Assembly: GCA_965248635.1 (NCBI GenBank)
Contig: OZ252114.1
Span: forward strand, 5,084,001-5,148,000
From: CBDAPI01 sp965248635
GTDB taxonomy: Bacteria > Acidobacteriota > UBA6911 > RPQK01 > CBDAPI01
Reading direction: 5' to 3'
DNA: 64,000 nt
Position numbers and translations under genes: made by a program. The notes under the pieces were generated by a model. That model was given only the letters and a program-made list of their open reading frames with translations. It had not been told where the DNA came from and searched no databases. Positions 27,789-36,012 of the stretch are shown piece after piece; the stretch's first letter is position 1; each line of letters opens with the position of its first letter.

Positions 27789-28232
27789 ATGAAGACACAA
27801 AAGACCACCCCGGATCTCATCGCTCAGGACTGTATTGGTGTACGGATGCGGCTCCTGAACCGGGTCGTTACCAAGATCTATGACGATGCTCTACGGCCCC
27901 TGGGTATGAAGACAAGTCAGTTGAACATCCTGGTGGTCACGGCCCGTCTGGGCCTGGTGCGGCCCGCACAGATCTCCAGCCGACTGAAGATGGAGCTTTC
28001 TACCGTGAGCCGAAATGTTGACCGAATGCGAGCCCGGGGGTGGATTGAGGTCATTGACGACGAAAAGGATGCGCGCGCTCATCAGCTTCGATTGAGTATG
28101 GAAGGCAAGCGACTTCTCGAGGAAGCGCGACCGGCCTGGGAAGAGGCTCAACGGAAGATAAAGGATTTGGTGGGCCGGCCTGGGGTTGAAGCCATTGTGA
28201 GTGCGGCGGAGAAGGTCAGAGCGATGGCCTGA
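27789..28232 (+). CDS. MarR-family transcriptional regulator
   Basis: A 147-residue MarR protein. The winged helix is visible as 'VRPAQISSRLKMELSTVSRN' (recognition helix) followed by 'RARGWIEVIDDEKDARAHQL' (wing with the Asp-x-Arg pattern) and 'LSMEGKRLLEEARPAWEEAQ' (C-terminal dimerisation helix). The ATG at 27789 is preferred over an upstream one at 27762 that lies in the operator palindrome. It follows the RND pump operon and precedes an SDR gene, both candidates for its control. Confidence 0.9.
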   Translation: MKTQKTTPDLIAQDCIGVRMRLLNRVVTKIYDDALRPLGMKTSQLNILVVTARLGLVRPAQISSRLKMELSTVSRNVDRMRARGWIEVIDDEKDARAHQLRLSMEGKRLLEEARPAWEEAQRKIKDLVGRPGVEAIVSAAEKVRAMA

Positions 28233-28266
28233 AGAGAGTGGAAAAAGAGTTTTCTTGGGCCGTTAA

Positions 28267-28278
28267 GTGTATATACAC
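28267..28278. promoter_or_regulatory. Second copy of the MarR operator palindrome
   Basis: GTGTATATACAC is identical to the site over the marR promoter. It lies 18 bases before the SDR start codon, directly upstream of its AAGGAGGAG ribosome site, a good position for repression. Confidence 0.75.
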
Positions 28279-28296
28279 AGTTACAAGGAGGAGAAC

Positions 28297-29136
28297 ATGG
28301 CAAACTTACAAGAGAAGTATGGATCTTGGGCACTGGTGACAGGAGCCTCTTCGGGTATCGGAGCAGAATATGCGAGAGTACTGGCGACACGAGGTTTCAG
28401 CCTCGTGCTGGTGGCCAGGCGCGAGCGGAAACTCACGCAACTTGCAAGCGAGTTGCAGGAGTCGCATCGGATTGAAACTCGGGTGGTGGCTGCCGATCTT
28501 ACCGGTGCTGCCGGAATCGATGCGGTCATCCAGAAGACGGCGGACCTGGAGATCGGTTTGCTTGTCAACAACGCGGGTCGCGAGGACGACGGACCGTTCC
28601 TCGACATTCCGGTTGAACAAGCACTGAAGACGCTGCGCTTGAACAGAGAGGCTCCCATGCGCCTAACCCATCACTTTGGGGCACTGATGCGGCAGCGTGG
28701 CAGAGGGGGCATTCTGTTCATGTCTTCAATCGTCGCCTTTCAGGGCGTGCCTCTGATTGCGAACTATGCGGCCTCCAAGGCTTACGATCTGATCTTTGCC
28801 GAGAGTCTGGCTGCCGAGCTTGAGCCTGCGGGCATCGACGTCCTTGTACTAACACCTGGTTTTACGGAATCTCAGCTTTCACCCGACGCCAACTTCGAAG
28901 GTCTTCCGCTGAGGCCGATGTCGGCGGCATCCGTGGCTCGTGCAGGGATCAGCGGTCTCGGTCGCACACGCCTGCGCATACCCGGGTTGATCAACAAATT
29001 CCTATATGTAACAGGGAAGTTCTTGCAGCCGAGAACGGTGAATACCTGGGCCTTCGGGAAAGTTTTTCGGCGCGTGTTGCGCTCGGTGATAGATCTCGAT
29101 GGACAGCTCGGACAAGCTCAACGGCCAGCCCACTAA
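28297..29136 (+). CDS. Short-chain dehydrogenase/reductase
   Basis: A 279-residue classical SDR. The NADP-binding motif is 'VTGASSGIGAEYAR', followed by 'RRERKLTQLA' (Arg pair favouring NADPH), 'LVNNAGREDDG' and the catalytic set Ser in 'LFMSSIVAF' and Tyr-x3-Lys in 'NYAASKAYD'. The C-terminal 60 residues are hydrophobic and basic, suggesting membrane association like 3-ketoacyl reductases. The ATG at 28297 has a strong AAGGAGGAG site. It shares an operator with marR, so it may detoxify a compound sensed by MarR; substrate unknown. Confidence 0.9.
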   Translation: MANLQEKYGSWALVTGASSGIGAEYARVLATRGFSLVLVARRERKLTQLASELQESHRIETRVVAADLTGAAGIDAVIQKTADLEIGLLVNNAGREDDGPFLDIPVEQALKTLRLNREAPMRLTHHFGALMRQRGRGGILFMSSIVAFQGVPLIANYAASKAYDLIFAESLAAELEPAGIDVLVLTPGFTESQLSPDANFEGLPLRPMSAASVARAGISGLGRTRLRIPGLINKFLYVTGKFLQPRTVNTWAFGKVFRRVLRSVIDLDGQLGQAQRPAH

Positions 29137-29261
29137 GGGGACTCGTCGTGAGTCAGGCCGCTTGCCTCAAGGTCGGAAGGTCGATAGGTTTTGATAATTC
29201 GTCACAGGGAGGTCGGCGGACCTCATGTCCGAAGGTACATAAGGAATGTCGGAGGCATACT

Positions 29262-29673
29262 ATGAAAAGCTTCATCAGGTTGAACCTGGGGCTGATAAGA
29301 TCGCCCCTTCGGGTACGGCTCTGGCTCATGCTGCTGCTGGCGGCAAACTTGGCCGCGCCCCTGTTCTTTTTGGACCGTTCGGAAGCGCAGGTCGTCCTTC
29401 TCGCCTTTTGTCGCTTCGTTTGGGGCGATGACCCTTCTCACCGGTCTCACCGGATTCACACGCCTGCTCGGCATGAGCCACATCTTCTGGATTCCGATGA
29501 TCATCTGGTTCTGGACCCGGCTCGATCAGATTCCGTCAGACGATGCCTTTGGGGTGTGGATCCGAGTGCTGATCGCGGTCAACATGATCTCGCTTTTGAT
29601 CGACGCGGTCGACGTCCTTCGCTATCTCGCCGGTGACCGAGCGGAGAGGGTCAAGAATCTCTCGGTCTCTTGA
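29262..29673 (+). pseudogene. Small membrane protein with a frameshift
   Basis: The first part reads 'MKSFIRLNLGLIRSPLRVRL' with a helix 'LWLMLLLAANLAAPLFFL'. A shift of one base in the TTTT run near 29410 is needed to continue as 'VASFGAMTLLTGLTGF', 'HIFWIPMIIWFWTRL' and 'VLIAVNMISLLIDAVDVL'. The whole would be about 137 residues with four helices. GGAGG lies six bases before the start. It is read in line with the SDR gene and could be part of the same MarR-linked unit. Family not recognised. Confidence 0.6.
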
Positions 29674-29816
29674 AACCAACGACGTCTTAATGGAGGAAAC
29701 ACTCAAAACACTTTGTGTCAATAAGGGCTTTTTAAGCCACTACATATGTATATGCATGTTTAGGATGAACACCAAATGACAACGAGCTGGTTTCCGGGTG
29801 TCACAGCCCGAATTTC

Positions 29817-30026
29817 GGTGCTTCTTCAGGGAAGTGTTGTTAATCGTCTCCAACAGCCTCGGAAAACACGATCCCACCTGAATTTCTGGACTTTGCTGAG
29901 TCGTCAAACATGTGCGAAGCACGCAACATGCCTGACTGAGGCTATCCGAGGTAACTGTACAAAGGATCTCACGCAGTCCTGGTGAGGAGTACTTTGCCCT
30001 CAACAACAGTTGCCTGAAGAAGCACC
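29817..30026. mobile_element. MITE-like element with 25-base inverted ends
   Basis: GGTGCTTCTTCAGGGAAGTG (29817 onward, to 29841) is nearly the reverse complement of 30002-30026; the arms differ at two positions. The element is 210 bases and encodes nothing recognisable. A third copy of the end occurs at 12401-12425. No target duplication is evident. A degenerate form of the MarR palindrome (ATGTATATGCAT, 29748-29759) lies just to its left. Confidence 0.45.
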
Positions 30027-30120
30027 ACAGGATGAGCTGACCTTCGTTTCTTTCAAGGGGGGTCCCTCCGGGACAGGGGGGGGACATTCGCGCGCGCGGC
30101 CGCGAAATGAAATTTGAAAA

Positions 30121-30504
30121 ATGGTTGGACGACAGCGGACACCGACGGCCCTGAAGGTCGTAAAAGGCAACCCGGGCAAGCGCCCCCTTCCGGAAAACGA
30201 ACCGGACCCTCGGGGCGAAGTAAAAAAACCGGCCTTTGTCAAGTACAGAGCAACTCGGTTCTGGAAGCAGTTTGCGCCGGAGTTGGAACGCCTGGGTGTA
30301 CTGAAGTCGACTGACGTGGTCATGTTTGGGGTGTGGTGCTGTTTGGTAGCTGAATTCGACGAGTCACCTCGCAGTTTCAATGCTGCCAAATTGGCGCAGA
30401 TGCGGGCCCTGGCCGCGAGTTTCGGTTTGGAGCCGAGCTCGAGGAGTCGATTCAGCGTGCCGCAGCCGAAGAAAAAAGATGGCGCGGAAGAATTCTTCAG
30501 TTGA
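30121..30504 (+). CDS. P27-type phage terminase small subunit (probably remnant)
   Basis: A 127-residue protein whose start 'GRQRTPTALKVVKGNPGKRP' is the hallmark of P27-family terminase small subunits, which bind phage DNA for packaging. 'PAFVKYRATRFWKQFAPELE' and a helix 'VMFGVWCCLVAEFD' follow, and the C-terminus is Lys-rich. The protein is short for the family and its large-subunit partner is broken, so it belongs to a decayed prophage. Weak ribosome site. Confidence 0.75.
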   Translation: MVGRQRTPTALKVVKGNPGKRPLPENEPDPRGEVKKPAFVKYRATRFWKQFAPELERLGVLKSTDVVMFGVWCCLVAEFDESPRSFNAAKLAQMRALAASFGLEPSSRSRFSVPQPKKKDGAEEFFS

Positions 30505-30720
30505 TGCCGTCGAGCGATACGCCCGCGATGTAACAGCGGGGCGAATCGTGGCGGGCAAACCAGTGCGGCTTGCCTGCGAGCGACACCTGAAGGATCTCAA
30601 GGACGGACACGAGCGGGGTCTGACGTGGGAACTGGTCGGCAGCGAAGCGGGTGATTGACTTCTTCCCGGATGTTCTTCGGCTAAATGGCGGCGAGTTTGA
30701 GACATCCCAATGCCGGCGGC
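30479..30720 (+). pseudogene. Terminase large subunit, N-terminal remnant
   Basis: The sequence opens 'MARKNSSVDAVERYARDVTA' and 'KPVRLACERHLKDLKDGHER', the typical N-terminus of P27-associated terminase large subunits. A frame change near 30640 follows, then 'KRVIDFFPDVLRLNGGEFE', after which similarity ends. The ATPase and nuclease domains are missing. It overlaps the small-subunit gene by 26 bases, as in intact phages. Confidence 0.7.
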
Positions 30721-30909
30721 TAAGGGAGACTTGCCACTACCCTTCCCTTCCTCAACAAAGGCTACCCGGAAACGCCGATACCCATCCGCCCCCTTCCAAC
30801 CGCAGGAAAAGCCTTTGTTTTGCATCCTTCGCAGCAATTCATCGTTGGTTCTCTCTTAGCACCTCGCAAGCCCCATCCGCAAACGTTACCGAATTTCTGC
30901 AAGTAAGTA

Positions 30910-31323
30910 CTAGAACCTCAAGTTAAGCCCGGCAGCAATGCCATGCCCTGCCGTGGGCACCAGCATGGGCATCATCCACCACTTGGTGCCGCGCTTCTTC
31001 ATCCGGTACGAAAACCACATCATGCCGGCATTCACCGGAGCCATCACTGCATACATCGTGGCCCGGCTCGGGTTGTCCCCTAAGATGGGGTTGCCTTCCC
31101 TGCAGTTGCCGCAGTTGTCCAGGGCCGACCTGGTGCTCTCCACGTCCAGCACGGTGGCTGCCCACAGGGCTGCCGTGTATGCCGTGAACTGCTTGTCCCA
31201 GACTTTATCGGGACAGGCATACCATTCGGTGAGCTCGGGGTTCCACTGACCACAGGCAGAGTCCTGGGCCTGGGCAGCGGCTAGGGTTAGTGCGAGCAGA
31301 AATACACAGACTATTGCCTTCAT
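30910..31323 (-). CDS. Small exported or membrane protein of unknown function
   Basis: A 137-residue protein with a signal peptide ('IVCVFLLALTLAAAQAQ') and four cysteines ('CGQW', 'YACPD', 'NCGNCREGNPILG'). The later part has two hydrophobic segments ('ATMYAVMAPVNAGMMWFSY' and 'WWMMPMLVPTAGHGIAAG'). The 'VLDVESTRSAL...GNPILG' arrangement resembles a group of small DUF5658-like membrane proteins, but I am not certain. It is divergent from the group II intron. Confidence 0.65.
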   Translation of the reverse strand: MKAIVCVFLLALTLAAAQAQDSACGQWNPELTEWYACPDKVWDKQFTAYTAALWAATVLDVESTRSALDNCGNCREGNPILGDNPSRATMYAVMAPVNAGMMWFSYRMKKRGTKWWMMPMLVPTAGHGIAAGLNLRF

Positions 31324-31498
31324 GACGCCTCCTGAGCTGTTTCTCCTGGTGTTGGCGCTAGCCGACAGGCCTGATTAAAGGATGTCCGCGCCCCAGCGGC
31401 GCCAATTGTTACATCATATACAATCAAATTCAATCACATAGTAGTAAATTAGAGGAAATCGGTTCGTCTGCCCAGCAATCCTTAGCCCGGATTATTCA

Positions 31499-33109
31499 GT
31501 GCGCCGTGAAAAGGCGGCGATTTTCAGTGGGTGCAAAACCCACCCGGCAACTGTCGCTCCAGCCGGTAGCAATCGGAGCAGTAGAGGAGGTAACGAATCT
31601 GCTGAAGCCTTCGGTGCAGAGGGTCGCGTTAGGCGACTTGGCGAAGGTGCAGGCCGTAACGAGTAGTGAACGCTAAGCAGGCCTCGAAAAGGGCAATGCG
31701 GAAGCCGACCTGGCTGAATTACAGGGAAGGCCGCCGTCAGCGGGGAAGTCGAGCAACAGCACCCGTTGGTTCCGCCGGGGTAATGGCGACGGCACGCACT
31801 TAAGAGGAAATCGCAAGCATACACGGGAAGCCCCTGTCGGCGAAGACGGCCGCACGGTCCTCAACCGGCAACCCGCGAGGGACAGGTCGGGCGGGCAGGG
31901 GTGGCGGACAGGCTCGTATTACTGAGGAAAGCGGCTAACCCCGCTGGAGGGAAGGGGCCTGAGTTCGAGGCAGACGTCTGCTGAAGCGACAGCGCGGAGA
32001 TTGACCCGAATGGGGCTGAAAACTCCGGAAAAGATTGGGAAGCTGCAAAGGACGTTGTACGCCAAAGCGAAGGAGCAGCCCGAGCGCCGCTTTCATCAGC
32101 TGTACGACAAGGTGTGGAGAGAAGACTTTCTGGAGTTCGCTTACCGGAAATGCAAAGCCAATGGCGGAGCAGCGGGGGTGGACCGAGAGAGCTTCGAAGA
32201 CATTGAGGCGCGCGGACGAGAGAAGTGGCTGGGCGAACTGGCGAGGGAGCTGAAAAGCAAAAGCTACCGGCCGGCGGCAGTGCGCCGGGTGTGGATTGAC
32301 AAAACCAACGGAGGAAAGCGCCCGCTGGGAGTGCCGACGATCAAGGATCGGGTGGTGCAAACGGCGGCGATGCTAGTCATCGAGCCGATCTTCGAGGCAG
32401 ATCTGCAGCCGGAACAACATGGCTACCGCCCCCGACGAAGCGCGCAGGATGCGGTTCAAGCGGTGCACGCTCTGATCAACACAGGCCACCGAGAGGTGGT
32501 GGATGCAGATTTGAGTGGCTACTTTGACAGTATCCCGCGGAAGGAGCTGATGCAATCGGTGGCGCGTCGTATCTGCGATCGGCAGATGTTAAAGCTGATC
32601 AAGATGTGGCTGAATACCCCGGTTGTGGAGGTCTCCAAGAAGGACAAGGACGAACCGAAAGGAGGAGGGAAAAGGGGAACCACACAAGGGTCTCCGATCT
32701 CACCCCTTTTAGCCAACCTGTACTTTCGTCGCTTCATAATGGGGTGGAGGAAACTGGGACCGAAGCAGTGTCAGGGCAGGATTGTGTCCTATGCGGACGA
32801 CTTTGTGATCTGCTGTCAAGGCGAAGCAGGGAAGGCTCTGCGAGCAGCGCGGGAGATACTGGGGCGTCTGGGCCTGAAACTGAACGAGACCAAGACCTGT
32901 GTGAGACGGCTGCCGGAAGAGAGCTTGGACTTTCTGGGCTACACAGTGGGGATCTGTCATCGAGCGAGGAGCGGGGTTCCCTACCTGGGGACTCGACCTT
33001 CGAAGAAGTCGATTGGCAAGATCTGCTGCGAAATCCACAGGGAAACGCGGCCCTGGAGTGGGCTCAGGTCACCCGAGCAAGAGGTGGCCCGTCTGAACCA
33101 AATATTGGT
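31499..33109 (+). mobile_element. Group II intron, 3' end lost to IS21
   Basis: The intron begins with GTGCGCC at 31499, the conserved 5' start of bacterial group II introns, and about 500 bases of GC-rich structured RNA lead to the intron-encoded reverse transcriptase. The element stops at 33109, where an IS21 element begins. The last part of the maturase and ribozyme domains V and VI are not found after the IS21 (35757 onward), so the intron cannot splice. Confidence 0.8.
32010..33109 (+). pseudogene. Group II intron reverse transcriptase/maturase, truncated
   Basis: The reverse transcriptase domain is complete: 'KANGGAAGVDRESFEDIE', 'PLGVPTIKDRVVQTAAMLVI', 'VVDADLSGYFDSIPRKEL', 'GTTQGSPISPLLANLYFRRF' and the catalytic 'VSYADDFVICC'. 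The following thumb ends 'EQEVARLNQILV', where intact relatives go on with a Gly-Trp-Ala-Asn-Tyr-Phe motif; here the frame enters IS21 sequence. The maturase DNA-binding and endonuclease parts are absent. Downstream codons after 33110 are IS21, although the frame stays open to 33461. Confidence 0.85.
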
Positions 33110-33180
33110 TGATCAACGACGAGTAGAATTTTCCACGGCGACAATTAGAATTGCCCGCTTTTTCAGAGCTGATTTGGACC

Positions 33181-34668
33181 ATGGAAAGCATGGTTACAGA
33201 CCAGCAGATCAGGAGACTGATGAAATTGCGGAAAAAGGAAAAGACGTTGACGATGGCCGCTGCGAAAGCAGGCATGGCGCGGAATACGGCACGAAGGTAT
33301 CTGAAGTCTGGGAAGCTACCGAGCGAGTGTCGGCCGGAGAGGACCTGGAGAACCCGACCGGACCCCTACGAATGGGTGTGGCCGGAAGTGGAAGGGATTC
33401 TGAAACGATCTCCGACGGTGGAGGCGACGACCGTCTTCGATCATCTGAATCGGGTTCATGAAGGGAAGTTCGAAGAAGGCCAGTTACGAACGCTGCAGCG
33501 GCACATCAAACAGTGGAGAGCCCGCAACGGTGAGCTGAAGGAAGTGATGTTTCCGCAGCGTCACGAGCCGGGGCATCAAGCCCAGTCCGACTTCACCTTT
33601 ATGAACAGCCTGGGAGTGACGATCGCAGGGCAACCGTTTCCTCATCTGCTCTATCACTTCGTTCTAACTTATTCGAACTGGGAAACGACAACGCTGTGCT
33701 TCAGTGAGTCATTTGAGAGCCTGACGCTGGGAGTCCAGAACGCGATATGGGAGCTGGGAGCAGTTCCTCAAGAACATCGAACGGATCGTTTGTCGGCTGC
33801 CGTCGACAATCTCAAGAAAGGAGTATTCACGCGTCGCTATCAGATATTACTGGATCATTACGGCATGAAGTGGAGCCGGACCCAGGCGGGGAAGGCTCAC
33901 GAAAACGGAGATGTCGAGCAATCCCATCACCGGCTCAAGCGAGCCATCGAACAAGAGCTGCTGTTGAGAGGAAGCCGAGATTTTCTGGAGCGGAACGACT
34001 ACGAGCGATTCATCCAGAGAATCATCGAGCGCCGGAATGCAGGACGGCAGAGGCGACTTCAGGAAGAACTGGAGGTGATGGCGCCGTTACCGAATCGTCG
34101 ACTGGAGGACTTCGTTAGCTATCGAGTGAAGGTCTCGCCAAGTTCAACCATCCGAGTCCGTAACAACACCTACTCGGTCGACAGCCGCTTGATCCGAGAG
34201 CGGGTGGAGGTTCGGATGTGGGCGGATCACTTGGAGGTGCGGTATGCCAGCCAGGTGGTAGCCCAGATGCCTCGACTGCGAGGCGAGGGCAAGCATCGGA
34301 TCGATTACCGGCACGTAATCCACTCTTTGGTGCGCAAGCCGGGAGCCTTTGCACGTTACCGCTGGCGGGAAGACCTGTTCCCCGGTGTGCTGTTTCGAGT
34401 CGCCTACGATGAACTGCGAGAGGATTGCCCTGGGACAGCCGACCGTCAGTATCTGGGAATCCTGGAGTTGGCAGCGAAGGAGGGGGAGCAGCGAGTCGGA
34501 CAGGCACTGAAGAAGCTGATTGAAAGGGGGTGCCGAGTGCGACTTCAAGTTCTGAAAGAGGCCTTGCTTGAGCCGGCGAGCCCAGCCTGGGAAGTCCAGG
34601 TCCCTGAAGTCGATATCCATGTCTACGACCGATTGCTCAGTACACGGGAGTCGGAGGTGAGGCCATGA
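33181..34668 (+). CDS. istA: IS21 transposase IstA
   Basis: A 495-residue transposase. The N-terminal helix-turn-helix is 'TMAAAKAGMARNTARRYLKS'. The DDE domain shows 'GHQAQSDFTF' (first Asp), 'EHRTDRLSAAVD' (second Asp) and 'HENGDVEQSHHRLKRAIEQE' (Glu). The C-terminal part has 'RVRNNTYSVDSRLIRERVEV', typical of IstA. Start at 33181 was chosen because the preceding ten codons overlap the element end. The last four bases overlap istB (ATGA). Confidence 0.93.
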   Translation: MESMVTDQQIRRLMKLRKKEKTLTMAAAKAGMARNTARRYLKSGKLPSECRPERTWRTRPDPYEWVWPEVEGILKRSPTVEATTVFDHLNRVHEGKFEEGQLRTLQRHIKQWRARNGELKEVMFPQRHEPGHQAQSDFTFMNSLGVTIAGQPFPHLLYHFVLTYSNWETTTLCFSESFESLTLGVQNAIWELGAVPQEHRTDRLSAAVDNLKKGVFTRRYQILLDHYGMKWSRTQAGKAHENGDVEQSHHRLKRAIEQELLLRGSRDFLERNDYERFIQRIIERRNAGRQRRLQEELEVMAPLPNRRLEDFVSYRVKVSPSSTIRVRNNTYSVDSRLIRERVEVRMWADHLEVRYASQVVAQMPRLRGEGKHRIDYRHVIHSLVRKPGAFARYRWREDLFPGVLFRVAYDELREDCPGTADRQYLGILELAAKEGEQRVGQALKKLIERGCRVRLQVLKEALLEPASPAWEVQVPEVDIHVYDRLLSTRESEVRP

Positions 34669-35430
34669 GTGGAGGAAATCTGCAACGACTAAGCCAGTCT
34701 CTGGTGGAACTGCGCCTACCGACGTTTCGAGAGCATCACAGCTCGCAAGCCACTTTGGCTTCGAAGGAAAGTTGGTCTTATCCTCAGTATCTGCTGGCGT
34801 TGTCCGAGTTGGAGGTGGCTGACCGCCGGGAACGCCGAATCCAACGGCTGCGACGGCAGTCCAAGCTTCCCTGGGACAAGAGCCTGACGGCACTAGATCG
34901 TTCTCGGCTTCCACAAAATGTGGATCGCCAATTGTCCGCGCTTCTGGAGGGAGACTTTCTGGATCGATCTGAAAACCTATTGGTCTTCGGCAATCCGGGA
35001 AGCGGGAAGACTCACTTGGTTTGCGCCTTAGGGCAGGAGCTCATCTTGCAGGATCGCCGAGTGTTGTTCTCCACCTGTGCGCTGCTGGTGCAACGGCTGC
35101 TTCGAGCCAAGCTCGAGCTGACCCTGGAAAAGGGAACTCAAGAAGCTCGATCGATTCGAGGCGCTGATCATTGACGACATTGGCTACGTGCAACAGAACC
35201 GGCAAGAAATGGAGATTCTGTTCACGCTTTTGTCTCATCGCTACGAACGACGCAGCATCCTACTGACCAGCAATCTGGTCTTCTCGAACTGGGAGAAGAT
35301 CTTCAAGGATCCACTGACGACGGCCGCGGCTATCGATCGGGTGGTTCATCACAGTGTGATCCTGGAATTGAACGTTTCCAGCTACCGAATGGAAGCGGCC
35401 AAGAAGCGAACCCAAAAGGAGGCCAGTTGA
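34665..35430 (+). pseudogene. istB: IS21 helper ATPase IstB, frameshifted
   Basis: The first frame encodes 'LVFGNPGSGKTHLVCALGQE' (Walker A) and runs to 35174. A single extra base near 35135 breaks the frame; the continuation in the next frame is 'LKKLDRFEALIIDDIGYVQQ' (Walker B) and 'RRSILLTSNLVFSNWEKIF' (sensor), ending at 35430. The rebuilt length, about 255 residues, is normal. Without a corrected frame the AAA+ helper would lack Walker B, so the element is probably immobile. Confidence 0.85.
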
Positions 35431-35800
35431 CTCCCGCTCGGCTGTTGACAGAACAAAATGTCACGCGAAGCCCCTTCTCCTGGCCATACAGACAAACGGG
35501 TCAAGGGGTGGGGCCGTACAACTCAACCAGGAGCCCTTTCGATGGGCTTATCAGAACGTCGCGAAGCGTGGGAACTCCGTTCGGGCTACGCCCTCACTCC
35601 ACCCCCACGCTCGGAAAGCAGGAGAGAAACAGAAACCCTTCTCAAACCCCAAGAAAGGAGAGCCAAAACCGACTCGACAAACGATCAACTTCAGTGGGCA
35701 AATATCGTCGTCGCCCCGGTCAAAAATAGTTGTCCTTGAACAGCCGTCTATGATCACGAGATCGTGGTAGGTCAGGTCTGGAACCAGAGGACTGAGAATG

Positions 35801-35840
35801 TGTGACCCGGTGTGATCTCGCAATACTGACCCACCCTGGT
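35801..35840. repeat. Solo IS21-type end
   Basis: TGTGACCCGG followed by a TGATC box and 'ACTGACCCACCCTGG' matches the right end of IS21 element 2 (37667 onward) in order and spacing. There is no IstA/B gene attached, so it is a leftover of another copy, or of a rearrangement between IS21 copies. Confidence 0.5.
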
Positions 35841-36012
35841 AAAGCCTGAGGGCTTGTCATCGATTATTTGCCATTGTGATTATTCTTGGGGTGGTAACCC
35901 GGAGAGTAGAAATATGAGGGCAATTTAGCAGGAGGTATCCTTGCCCCGTTAATTCATCCCCCCAGTTGGCCCAGACAGTGTATGCGCCAGCATGCAAATC
36001 AGTGAAGGTGAA

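Larger units (their letters stand above)
33110..35756 (+). mobile_element. IS21-family element 1
   Basis: The element carries istA and istB. Its probable ends are TGATCAACGACG (33110) and, inverted, TGATCATAGACG (ending 35756), with further weak repeats inside (GGCGAC...TTGCCC at both ends). It interrupts the group II intron reverse transcriptase. No target duplication is evident, consistent with a later deletion on the right. The 35431-35756 stretch after istB is non-coding. Confidence 0.75.

Noticed and set aside
35427..35739. Overlapping frames after istB (100 and 93 codons)
   Set aside because: Low-complexity, Ser/Arg/Pro-rich translation with no similarity; lies in the non-coding right part of IS21.
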